Assembly: GCA_018065365.1 (NCBI GenBank)
Contig: JAGHTH010000143.1
Coordinates: 1-5,667 of the forward strand
Direction: 5' to 3'
DNA length: 5,667 nucleotides
Source of the DNA: Candidatus Coliplasma caballi
GTDB lineage: Bacteria; Bacillota; Clostridia; Oscillospirales; CAG-382
Each line of letters opens with the position of its first letter. The first letter of the stretch is position 1. Under the pieces are notes generated by a model. The model searched no databases. It saw nothing but the letters and a program-made list of their open reading frames with translations, and was not told the DNA's origin. A program made the position numbers and the translations under genes. Shown in pieces: positions 1 to 5,502 of the stretch.

Positions 1-1587
1 GTATAACAGGTTGCGGTGTCCGTACCCGCGCAGAACGGGAAACTCCGCGCCCGTGCGGTCGGTCAGGACGGTTTTGCAATCGCCTTTTTGCTGACAAACG
101 CCCGTAACGTTGCGGATGATGCAGGTCTCGGTGTGCATCAGCGGCACCCGCCCGTACCCCAAACCCTCGAGCGCCACGGTCGAAAAGCCGAACGCCGCCG
201 GATCGATTTCGGGCGAGAGGAACAGCGACGAAAACGACAGCCGCGAGAGCAGAGCGAGCGTTTCTTTGTTATACACGTTGAGCGGATAATCGCCGTGCAG
301 GAAGAATTTTTCGACCAGATGCAGCAAGGACAGGTTTGGAACGGTCGCACGGCGCACGCCTTTGTCGTACGCGGCTTTGAGCAGCCGTGCCACGTCCGCT
401 TCCTCGCGGTCGAATACCACGCGCGGCAGGATCACGCTGACCTTTTCTTCCAACCCCGCGACGTTTGCTTTTCCGAGTTTCCACAGCGGCAGGTCGATCC
501 GCGCAGCGTCCGAGAACGCCGACAAGTCCGGGATCTCTCCCTCAAACCGTGCGACGTAGCCGAGCTGCGTTTTCGGGGAGATTACCCGCGTGGGATCGGC
601 TTCCGGAAGCGTGAGCGGCAGCGCCGGCTCGGCGGGAAGCTTCGGGCGGGGAGAAGCGTTCGCGCGGATCGTCTGCGAATGCTTTTCGGTGTTCTGCTTG
701 TCTTCTTCTCTGCGGATGCCGAACATCGCGGGGGACACTTTGTTTTCGTAGTACCCCGCCGTAAACCCGGTGCGCGAAAAGGCGTTTTGCAGGTCGCGCA
801 GTTCTTTTTCGGTCGGGACTCGCTTTTCGTCGAGCAGCCGACGGTAAAGCGCCGTTACGGTATAGACGTAATCGGGCGCTTTCATGCGTCCTTCGATCTT
901 GAGCGCCGCGACGCCGAGGTCGGAAAGTTCGTTTACATAATTCGCAAGGCAGTTGTCTTTCAAAGACAGGGGATAAGCGTTCTTTGCGCGGTAAGGAAGC
1001 CGGCACGGCTGCGCGCACTCGCCGCGGTTTCCGCTCCGTCTGCCGATCATGGAAGACATGAGGCAGCCGCCGCTTTCGCAGACGCAGAGCGCTCCGTGCA
1101 CGAACACCTCGACGTCCACGCCCGCGTGTTCGATAAACGAGCGAATATCCTCGCGGGAGCATTCTCTCGCAAGCACGATGCGGGAAAAGCCGAGTTGTTT
1201 CAACAGCGCCGCGCCGCCCGAAGAATGCTGCCGTAACTGCGTGCTGGCGTGCAGCACCGCTTCCGGAAACCGTTCTTTCAGTTTCACGGCAAGCCCGAGG
1301 TCCTGCACGATGTACGCGGACGGGCCGACCTCGGTTTTCAGGAAGTTTACATAATTCAGAATATCCTCGAATTCGCAGTCTGCCGTCAGGGTGTTCAGCG
1401 TGATCAGCAGCCGCACGTTCGCGTCGCGGCATTTCTGCCCGGCGGAAACCAACTGCCCTGCGTCAAAATTGCGCGCGCCCGCCCGCGCGTTGAATCGGTT
1501 GCCGCCGAGATAAACTTCGTCCGCGCCTGCCGCGATCGCCGCGGTCAGCGCTTCGGGAGAGCCGGCGGGGGAAAGCAGTAAACTCAT
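1..1587 (-). CDS. U32 family protein, long form with DUF3656-like and C-terminal regions (RlhA/TrhP-type), C-terminus cut off
   Basis: On the minus strand an uninterrupted frame runs from ATG at 1587 to the window edge (529 codons, no stop), so the gene is partial at its 3' end. The N-terminal TIM-barrel-like part shows U32 landmarks: LSPAGSPEAL near the start, GADEVYLGG (21-29), LHASTQ (112-117), RIVLARE (135-141), the family signature E160-V-F-V-H-G-A-L-C168 followed by G-G-C175, then C191, C195, SLKDNC (208-213) and KIEGRMK (230-236). A GFTAGYY element (274-280) precedes a DUF3656-like middle. The end, with GYGRVPLMHTETC (477-489), TGVC and LTDRTG, is typical of long U32 proteins. Known members (RlhA, TrhP/YrrN-YrrO) hydroxylate 23S rRNA or tRNA U34, and UbiU/UbiV carry 4Fe-4S clusters on conserved cysteines. 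The 'peptidase/collagenase' label is historical. The exact RNA target here is inference. AGAAAGG lies 7 nt before the ATG. By family comparison some tens of residues are probably missing. Confidence 0.93.
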   Translation of the reverse strand, partial: MSLLLSPAGSPEALTAAIAAGADEVYLGGNRFNARAGARNFDAGQLVSAGQKCRDANVRLLITLNTLTADCEFEDILNYVNFLKTEVGPSAYIVQDLGLAVKLKERFPEAVLHASTQLRQHSSGGAALLKQLGFSRIVLARECSREDIRSFIEHAGVDVEVFVHGALCVCESGGCLMSSMIGRRSGNRGECAQPCRLPYRAKNAYPLSLKDNCLANYVNELSDLGVAALKIEGRMKAPDYVYTVTALYRRLLDEKRVPTEKELRDLQNAFSRTGFTAGYYENKVSPAMFGIRREEDKQNTEKHSQTIRANASPRPKLPAEPALPLTLPEADPTRVISPKTQLGYVARFEGEIPDLSAFSDAARIDLPLWKLGKANVAGLEEKVSVILPRVVFDREEADVARLLKAAYDKGVRRATVPNLSLLHLVEKFFLHGDYPLNVYNKETLALLSRLSFSSLFLSPEIDPAAFGFSTVALEGLGYGRVPLMHTETCIIRNVTGVCQQKGDCKTVLTDRTGAEFPVLRGYGHRNLLY

Positions 1588-1618
1588 GTCCGTGCCTTTC
1601 TTGTCCTTTACAAAAGGA

Positions 1619-1647
1619 ATTGTACCACAAATCAAACGAAAGTGCAA
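1619..1647 (-). promoter_or_regulatory. Sigma-A type promoter of the U32 gene
   Basis: Read on the minus strand: TTGCAC (1647-1642), a 17-bp spacer, and TACAAT (1624-1619). Predicted transcription start is near 1612, giving a leader of about 25 nt that carries the AGAAAGG ribosome binding site (1601-1595). Its -35 lies only 7 bp from the -35 of the opposing operon promoter. Confidence 0.8.
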
Positions 1648-1654
1648 GTAAAGG

Positions 1655-1683
1655 TTGACATTTTTCTCAAAAAAAGGTATAAT
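1655..1683 (+). promoter_or_regulatory. Consensus sigma-A promoter of the bioY operon
   Basis: A perfect TTGACA (1655-1660), a 17-bp spacer, and a perfect TATAAT (1678-1683). Predicted start of transcription is near 1690, leaving about 27 nt before the TTG start codon, which is too short for a riboswitch. No BirA-type inverted repeat overlaps it, so biotin control is not visible. It should drive 1717-5019 as one transcript, because no terminator occurs between those genes. Confidence 0.88.
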
Positions 1684-1704
1684 AAAGTATCTTTCGAAAA
1701 AAGT

Positions 1705-1719
1705 GAGGGATCGGTTTTG
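1705..1719 (+). promoter_or_regulatory. Ribosome binding site that fixes the TTG start of bioY
   Basis: GAGGGA (1705-1710) sits 6 nt before TTG (1717-1719). The only upstream in-frame alternative is GTG at 1642, which lies before both promoter boxes and so could not be on the predicted transcript. The TTG is therefore the supported start. Confidence 0.8.
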
Positions 1720-2232
1720 AAAAAATCTTCTTCCGCATCGCGCCTTTGGCTGACCGCGCTGGTGTTTGCCGTCGCGGCGTGCGTGCTCGGCCCTTACAAT
1801 CTGAATGGTATTTCGCCCGTCGTGGCGGTGGTTTTGGTCGCCGGAGCGCTGGAGCCGGCGGGGTTCGGGTTTCTTTCCGTGCTCGCGTACCTGCTCGTCG
1901 GGCTCCTTCTGCCGGTGTATCCGGCGGGACTTTCCGGACCGGGCATTCTGTTCGGCTCTTACGGCGGGTATCTGTTCGCGCTGCTGCTGTGTCCGCTCGC
2001 GATCGCGTACGCCGTCCGGTATCTCAAAAAAGAGTTTTTGCTGTCGCTTTGCATCGGTTTCGGCGCGGCGTGGCTGCTGTATTTCGGCATCGGATCGATC
2101 TGGTATCTGATCGCTTCGGAAAAAACGCTGTTCGACGTTCTGAAAATGCAGGGCGTTCCGTGTCTGCTGTTCCTTGCGGACGCGTTCGCGGCGTTTCTGA
2201 TCGTCGCGCGGCTGCACGGCAGACGCGCATAA
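1717..2232 (+). CDS. bioY: BioY-like S-component of an ECF transporter (biotin or related substrate), divergent
   Basis: A 171-residue, very hydrophobic protein with about six membrane segments and a short basic N-terminus (KKSSSASR). BioY proteins are the substrate-binding membrane subunits of energy-coupling-factor transporters and usually need a shared EcfA-EcfA'-EcfT module, which is not in this window. Family-like parts are the AGALEPAGFGFLSVLAYLLVG stretch (42-62), SGPG...SYGGYL (73-86) and the final segment around GVP...D155. It is slightly shorter than typical BioY (about 180-200 residues). The usual PxTxQ element near the N-terminus is not evident. The last helix reads D155-A-F-A158, where biotin transporters usually show D-x-x-K. 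The fold assignment is good, but the ligand is less certain. It is the first gene of the operon, 28 bp before the serine acetyltransferase. The start is TTG, supported by GAGGGA 6 nt upstream. Confidence 0.78.
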   Translation: MKKSSSASRLWLTALVFAVAACVLGPYNLNGISPVVAVVLVAGALEPAGFGFLSVLAYLLVGLLLPVYPAGLSGPGILFGSYGGYLFALLLCPLAIAYAVRYLKKEFLLSLCIGFGAAWLLYFGIGSIWYLIASEKTLFDVLKMQGVPCLLFLADAFAAFLIVARLHGRRA

Positions 2233-2260
2233 ACTTTAGGCAGAGGAGAGAGGGTTTTTG

Positions 2261-3163
2261 ATGATTACAGAAGAATGGATCCGCGACCGTTCCGGCAAGA
2301 CCGCGGAAGAATTGATCGCGCTGCAAATCGGCGACCGCGAGGACGGGGAACGCAGCGGCTTCGGGTTCAAGGCGAGGGTGCTGAAAGCGCTCGATCTTTT
2401 GCGCAACGCGATGTTCCCGGACGTGTTCGCCGAGGAGGAGATCCCGCGCGTCAGTTTGCCGACGTACGTGCAGGACCGTTTGCAGAAAGCGGCGCTTTTG
2501 CTGCGTGAACTGATCGCGGAGGCGTATTGCTATCCCTGCACCTGCGTTTCGGATGAGAAACGCGACGAGGCGGAAGCCGCCGTAACGTCGTTTCTGGACG
2601 GATTGCCCGGGATCGTAAAACTGCTGAAAACGGATATGGACGCCGCGTACCTCGGGGATCCGGCAGCGCGGAACGTGTCTGAGATCATGCTTGCCTATCC
2701 GACGTTCGAGGCGGTCAGCGTTTATCGGATCGCCAACCTTTTGTTTCGGCTCGGCGTGCCGCTGATCCCGCGCGTCATGACCGAATACGCGCACCAGAAG
2801 ACCGGCATCGACATTCATCCCGGCGCGACGATCGGGGAGAGTTTCTTCATCGACCACGGGACCGGCGTCGTTATCGGCGAAACGACCACGATCGGAAATC
2901 ACGTCAAACTGTACCAGGGAGTAACGCTGGGCGCAAAGAGTTTTGAAACCGACGAGAACGGCAACCCCGTCAAAGGGATCAAACGGCATCCCGACATCGG
3001 GAACGACGTCGTGATCTACGCGGGCGCGACCATTTTGGGCGGAAATACCGTCGTCGGAGACCGCAGCGTGATCGGCGGCAACGTCTGGCTGACGCATTCG
3101 GTCCCCGCCGACAGCGTGATCTACAATACGCTGACCTACGGTAAGAAGGAAGAAAAGAAATGA
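2261..3163 (+). CDS. cysE: Serine O-acetyltransferase (CysE family, EpsC-type)
   Basis: Transfers acetyl from acetyl-CoA to L-serine, giving O-acetylserine, the sulfide acceptor for cysteine synthesis (CysK is not in this window). The 300-residue protein has an alpha-helical N-terminal region (about 1-150, with the ELGDPAA-like YLGDPAARN motif near 129-137) and a left-handed beta-helix of hexapeptide repeats (about 183-290). Catalytic residues match E. coli CysE: D184 (IDIHPG), H199 (IDHGTG) and H243 (KRHP) correspond to D143, H158 and H193 with the same 15-residue D-H spacing. A short insert (SFETDENGNPVKG) before KRHP is typical of the EpsC-type long form. ATG 2261 is preferred over the TTG directly before it (2258) because the purine-rich AGGAGAGAGGG (2244-2254) is better spaced to it. 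The stop overlaps the next gene's ATG by 4 bp. I see no reason to assume an exopolysaccharide role. Confidence 0.95.
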   Translation: MITEEWIRDRSGKTAEELIALQIGDREDGERSGFGFKARVLKALDLLRNAMFPDVFAEEEIPRVSLPTYVQDRLQKAALLLRELIAEAYCYPCTCVSDEKRDEAEAAVTSFLDGLPGIVKLLKTDMDAAYLGDPAARNVSEIMLAYPTFEAVSVYRIANLLFRLGVPLIPRVMTEYAHQKTGIDIHPGATIGESFFIDHGTGVVIGETTTIGNHVKLYQGVTLGAKSFETDENGNPVKGIKRHPDIGNDVVIYAGATILGGNTVVGDRSVIGGNVWLTHSVPADSVIYNTLTYGKKEEKK

Positions 3164-3837
3164 ATCATCCGTACGACCTCGTGTTTTTTGATCTTGACGG
3201 AACGGTGTTGGATACCGCGGACGACATCCGCGACAGCATCGCGTACGTTATGCGCCTGTTCGGGTATCCGGAACGCACCAAAGACGAAGTCCGCTCGTTC
3301 GTCGGGAACGGCGTGCGGCGGTTGATCCAGCGCTCCCTGCCCGAGAGCGTGCAGGACGATCCGGAAAAGGTGGAAGAAGCGTTCGCGGCGTATTCGGCGT
3401 ATTACCCGCTTCATGCGTCGGATAAAACCAAAGCGTTCCCGGGAATCGAAGAAACGCTGCGGCTGTTAAACGAAAAAGGCGTCCGCTGCGGCGTGCTTTC
3501 CAACAAGGACGACGACACGACCAAGGCGCTGATCGAAAAGTTTTACGGCGGCCTGTTTTGCACCGTACACGGCAAACGGCCGGAGTTCCCGCGCAAGCCC
3601 TTTCCCGACGCGCTGCTTGCGCTGATCAAGGAACAGAACGTTCCGCTTTCCCGCGTGGCGTACGTCGGGGACAGCGAGGTGGATATCCGCCTTGCCGAGA
3701 ACGCCGGCGTGGACGGCGTGATCGTGAGTTGGGGGTTCCGCTCGCACGAGCAGAACGCGAAAAACGGCGCGAAATATCTCGCCGATACCCCCGAAGAACT
3801 GCAAAGGATCCTTTTGCAAACGAAAAAAGGAGAGTGA
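3160..3837 (+). CDS. HAD-superfamily (subfamily IA) hydrolase, phosphoglycolate phosphatase-like
   Basis: A soluble 225-residue phosphatase with all four HAD motifs: motif I D11-L-D13-G-T (nucleophile D11, acid/base D13), motif II S114 in VLSNK, motif III K146 in RKPFP, and motif IV GDSEVD with D171 and D175 for Mg2+. A helical C1 cap lies between motifs I and II (about 18-90). The ending VSWGFRSHEQ...GAKYLADTPEEL resembles Gph (phosphoglycolate phosphatase) and PpaX-like proteins. Substrate cannot be fixed from sequence, since HAD-IA enzymes are often promiscuous. Phosphoglycolate or another small phosphate ester is the default guess. The ATG overlaps the stop of the acetyltransferase gene (ATGA, 3160-3163), suggesting translational coupling. 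The CDF gene begins 3 bp after its stop, so its own final codons carry that gene's ribosome binding site. Confidence 0.9.
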   Translation: MNHPYDLVFFDLDGTVLDTADDIRDSIAYVMRLFGYPERTKDEVRSFVGNGVRRLIQRSLPESVQDDPEKVEEAFAAYSAYYPLHASDKTKAFPGIEETLRLLNEKGVRCGVLSNKDDDTTKALIEKFYGGLFCTVHGKRPEFPRKPFPDALLALIKEQNVPLSRVAYVGDSEVDIRLAENAGVDGVIVSWGFRSHEQNAKNGAKYLADTPEELQRILLQTKKGE

Positions 3838-3840
3838 AAA

Positions 3841-5019
3841 ATGCTTCCGTTCCGATTGTTCGTCAAGAATTACAAGCAGACCGAAAACCCCTCCGTCCGC
3901 AACGGATACGGCACGGTCGCGGGCATTTTCGGTATCGCGACCAACGTGGTGCTGTTTCTGGTCAAACTGATCCTCGGCTTGCTGTCGGGCAGTATTTCGA
4001 TCGCCGCGGACGCGGTCAACAACCTGACCGACGCGGGCTCGTCGCTGATCACGATGTTCTCGTTCCGCCTTTCCGACAAACCCGCCGACGAAAAGCATCC
4101 GTTCGGACACGCGCGGATGGAATCCATTTCGGGACTTATCGTGTCCTGTCTGGTTACGGCAATCGGTCTGGAACTGCTCAAAAGTTCGATCGAACGCATC
4201 ATTTCGCCCGAGAAAACGACCTATTCGGTGATCGGCATCTGCATTCTGGGAATGACCATGCTGCTCAAACTGTATCAATGGCTCGTCTATCGCACGGGCG
4301 GGAAGAAGATCGACTCGACGGCGCTGTTGGCTTCCGCCGCGGACAGCATCAACGACGTGATCGCCACCGGCGTGGTCGTGATCGGCGCGATCGTCGGAAT
4401 GCTGACAGAATGGCAGATCGACGCGTGGCTCGGCTGTGCCGTCGCGCTGTATATTCTCGTTTCGGGCATCAAACTCGTGCTCGAGACCGCCGATCCTCTG
4501 CTGGGGACCGCGCCCGATCCCGCGTTCGTCAAAGAACTGTCGCACAAATTGCTTTCCTACGACGGCATTATGGGGATCCACGATCTCGCCGTGCATAATT
4601 ACGGCTACGGCAGACAGTTCGCGTCCGTACACGCCGAAGTGGACGCGAAAGCCGACGTGATGGTCAGCCACGACCTCGTGGACAACATCGAATACGACGT
4701 TCTGCGCGAAATGGGCTTGCACCTCACGATCCATATGGATCCGATCGTTACCGACGATCCCGAACTCGCAAAGCTCAAAGAAACCGTGATCGCGCTCGCA
4801 AAATCGTTCCACGAGGAGATCACCGTCCACGATTTCCGCGCAGTTTACGGAACGACGCACACCAACCTGGTGTTCGACGTCGACCTGCCGTTCTCGTTCG
4901 ATACGGACGATGCGGCGTTCGCAAAGCTTCTCTCCGCCAAAATCAAGGAGCTCGACCCGAAATTCAACACCGTCATCACCGTCGACCGCTCCTACCTCAA
5001 TTCCCGGCATGAGTTGTGA
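3841..5019 (+). CDS. Cation diffusion facilitator (CDF) family metal efflux transporter, possibly Mn2+
   Basis: A 392-residue protein of the CDF (ZitB/YiiP/MntE) family, which exports divalent metal in exchange for protons and works as a membrane dimer. Six membrane segments are apparent (about 24-48, 53-77, 94-115, 128-150, 160-185, 190-212). Transport-site residues are N60-x3-D64 in segment 2 and D168-x3-D172 in segment 5. The HPFGH loop (86-90, with D83) matches the second YiiP metal site. The cytoplasmic domain keeps H247, H277, H298 and D300, equivalent to YiiP H232, H261, H283 and D285. An N-D/D-D transport site differs from the D-D/H-D pattern of zinc exporters and resembles manganese exporters such as MntE, so Mn2+ is the better guess, from motif only. 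The C-terminus is about 90 residues longer than YiiP and looks like a second, degenerate copy of the same domain (about 310-390). AAGGAGAG lies 6 nt before the ATG. It is the last gene of the operon. Confidence 0.92.
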   Translation: MLPFRLFVKNYKQTENPSVRNGYGTVAGIFGIATNVVLFLVKLILGLLSGSISIAADAVNNLTDAGSSLITMFSFRLSDKPADEKHPFGHARMESISGLIVSCLVTAIGLELLKSSIERIISPEKTTYSVIGICILGMTMLLKLYQWLVYRTGGKKIDSTALLASAADSINDVIATGVVVIGAIVGMLTEWQIDAWLGCAVALYILVSGIKLVLETADPLLGTAPDPAFVKELSHKLLSYDGIMGIHDLAVHNYGYGRQFASVHAEVDAKADVMVSHDLVDNIEYDVLREMGLHLTIHMDPIVTDDPELAKLKETVIALAKSFHEEITVHDFRAVYGTTHTNLVFDVDLPFSFDTDDAAFAKLLSAKIKELDPKFNTVITVDRSYLNSRHEL

Positions 5020-5033
5020 TGTTGAATGTTTTC

Positions 5034-5071
5034 GCAGGGGACTTTCTTTTCGGGAAAAGAAAGCCCCCTGC
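5034..5071. repeat. Long imperfect palindrome downstream of the CDF gene
   Basis: Arms of 18 bp (5034-5051 and 5054-5071) pair with a single A/C mismatch around a central GG. Outer GTTTTC (5028-5033) and GAAAAC (5080-5085) are also complementary, across an 8-nt bulge on the right side. The stem is G-rich at its base and A/T-rich toward the tip. No T-run follows on the plus strand, so it is not an ordinary intrinsic terminator. It could protect the 3' end of the operon mRNA or be a copy of a dispersed extragenic palindrome. One copy cannot distinguish these. Confidence 0.75.
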
Positions 5072-5106
5072 ACCCCAAAGAAAACCTGATTTGGAAGAAG
5101 AAAACG

Positions 5107-5131
5107 AAAAAGGGCATCGCGCCCTTTTTTT
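5107..5131. terminator. Bidirectional intrinsic terminator between convergent genes
   Basis: AAAAAGGGC (5107-5115), a 5-nt loop, and GCCCTTTTT (5121-5129), followed by more T. The A-run on the left becomes a T-run on the minus strand, so the same hairpin can end the CDF operon transcript and the regulator transcript. The regulator's TAA stop (5132-5130) touches the hairpin. Confidence 0.88.
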
Positions 5132-5387
5132 AGTTGATTTTTTCGAGGATCCGTTCCGTGATTTCTTCGGGTGGAATCTGTAAAACCTTGATCAGTGCAA
5201 ATAATTCGATGTCCGTGACTGTCCGGGAGTAATCCTCAATGCGTGAAACGGAGCCGCGGCAAATATAAACGCCGAGCAATTCCAGCTTTTCCGAAAGCGC
5301 CCGTTGACTCATTTTTCGCTTTTTCCGGTATTCATGAACGATTCCGCCGATCAGATTGTTCTGCTCTCCGTCAATAATTCTCGCCAT
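5130..5387 (-). CDS. Small XRE/Cro-CI family helix-turn-helix regulator
   Basis: An 85-residue protein that is essentially one lambda-repressor-like DNA-binding domain: MSQRALSEKL (26-35) forms helix 2, and the segment around ICRGSVSRIED (42-52) supplies the recognition helix. A three-residue-longer turn (LLGVYI) is common in small Bacillota XRE proteins. TDIELFALIKVLQI (58-71) is the usual last helical region of the fold. There is no ligand-binding or protease-triggered domain, so it probably acts as a dimeric repressor. The start is ATG at 5387, with AGAGGG 6 nt upstream. A longer reading from 5477 would translate through the operators and is rejected. It is divergent from the zinc-ribbon gene and flanks paired inverted repeats, so autoregulation is likely but inferred. 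The sequence does not show whether it is an antitoxin, a phage-type repressor or a free-standing regulator. Confidence 0.85.
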   Translation of the reverse strand: MARIIDGEQNNLIGGIVHEYRKKRKMSQRALSEKLELLGVYICRGSVSRIEDYSRTVTDIELFALIKVLQIPPEEITERILEKIN

Positions 5388-5399
5388 TTTGTTCCCTCT
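5385..5399 (-). promoter_or_regulatory. Ribosome binding site deciding the start of the XRE regulator
   Basis: On the minus strand AGAGGG (5399-5394) is followed by 6 nt and ATG (5387-5385). This favours the 85-residue product over the 115-residue one starting at 5477, whose first 30 residues show no HTH similarity and come from operator DNA. Confidence 0.78.
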
Positions 5400-5407
5400 T
5401 TCCTCAA

Positions 5408-5430
5408 TTTTGTCTTGACAAAGGACAAAA
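5408..5430. promoter_or_regulatory. Operator 1: inverted repeat TTTTGTC-N9-GACAAAA
   Basis: Perfect 7-bp arms (5408-5414 and 5424-5430) separated by 9 bp. The -35 box TTGACA of the plus promoter (5415-5420) lies inside the spacer, so a bound protein would block the promoter. It has the same arm sequence and spacing as operator 2. The likely ligand is the adjacent XRE regulator (inference). Confidence 0.75.
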
Positions 5431-5443
5431 CATATTGTATAAT
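5415..5443 (+). promoter_or_regulatory. Consensus sigma-A promoter of the zinc-ribbon gene
   Basis: Perfect TTGACA (5415-5420), 17-bp spacer, perfect TATAAT (5438-5443). Predicted transcription start is near 5450, giving a leader of about 53 nt that contains operator 2. Such a strong promoter wrapped in operators suggests tight repression by default. Confidence 0.87.
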
Positions 5444-5465
5444 ACGCTTGACAATATTTTGTCTT
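5436..5465 (-). promoter_or_regulatory. Possible weak promoter of the XRE regulator gene
   Basis: Read on the minus strand: AAGACA (5465-5460), an 18-bp spacer, and TATACA (5441-5436). The -35 match is only partial and other alignments (TATTAT, TACAAT) are possible. Any minus promoter here would overlap the plus promoter and have operator 2 over its -35 region, consistent with autoregulation. Confidence 0.35.
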
Positions 5466-5482
5466 ATGGCAGGACAAAATAT
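5454..5482. promoter_or_regulatory. Operator 2: inverted repeat ATATTTTGTC-N9-GACAAAATAT
   Basis: Perfect 10-bp arms (5454-5463 and 5473-5482) around a 9-bp spacer, just downstream of the plus-strand start point and just before the ribosome binding site. It shares the TTTTGTC/GACAAAA core and N9 spacing with operator 1. The centres are 49 bp apart. Confidence 0.8.
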
Positions 5483-5502
5483 AAAAAAGGAGGAAAAAAT
5501 AT

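Noticed and set aside
16..1236. 406-codon plus-strand open frame
   Set aside because: It is antisense to the U32 gene, Arg/His-rich with no family resemblance, and explained by the GC-rich codon use of the real minus-strand gene.
542..1432. 296-codon minus-strand open frame
   Set aside because: It is in a different frame from the recognisable U32 protein on the same strand, has Arg/Ala-rich composition and no motifs.
1642..1716. GTG at 1642 as the start of the bioY product
   Set aside because: It lies upstream of the consensus promoter's -35 and -10 boxes, so it would not be on the mRNA. TTG 1717 has a well-spaced ribosome binding site.
2024..3097. 357-codon minus-strand open frame
   Set aside because: Antisense shadow of the bioY end and the serine acetyltransferase, whose catalytic residues are intact on the plus strand.
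3558..4598. 346-codon plus-strand open frame spanning two genes
   Set aside because: Out of frame with the HAD and CDF proteins, crosses their junction, and is strongly Arg-rich, as expected for a shifted frame.
3466..5073. 535-codon minus-strand open frame
   Set aside because: It is antisense to the HAD and CDF genes and starts inside the palindrome. It has low-complexity His/Arg/Asp-rich content and no recognisable domain. The length reflects the absence of stop-complement codons in a GC-rich gene.
5388..5477. N-terminal extension of the XRE regulator from 5477
   Set aside because: The extra 30 residues translate operator and promoter DNA. A good ribosome binding site sits directly before ATG 5387.
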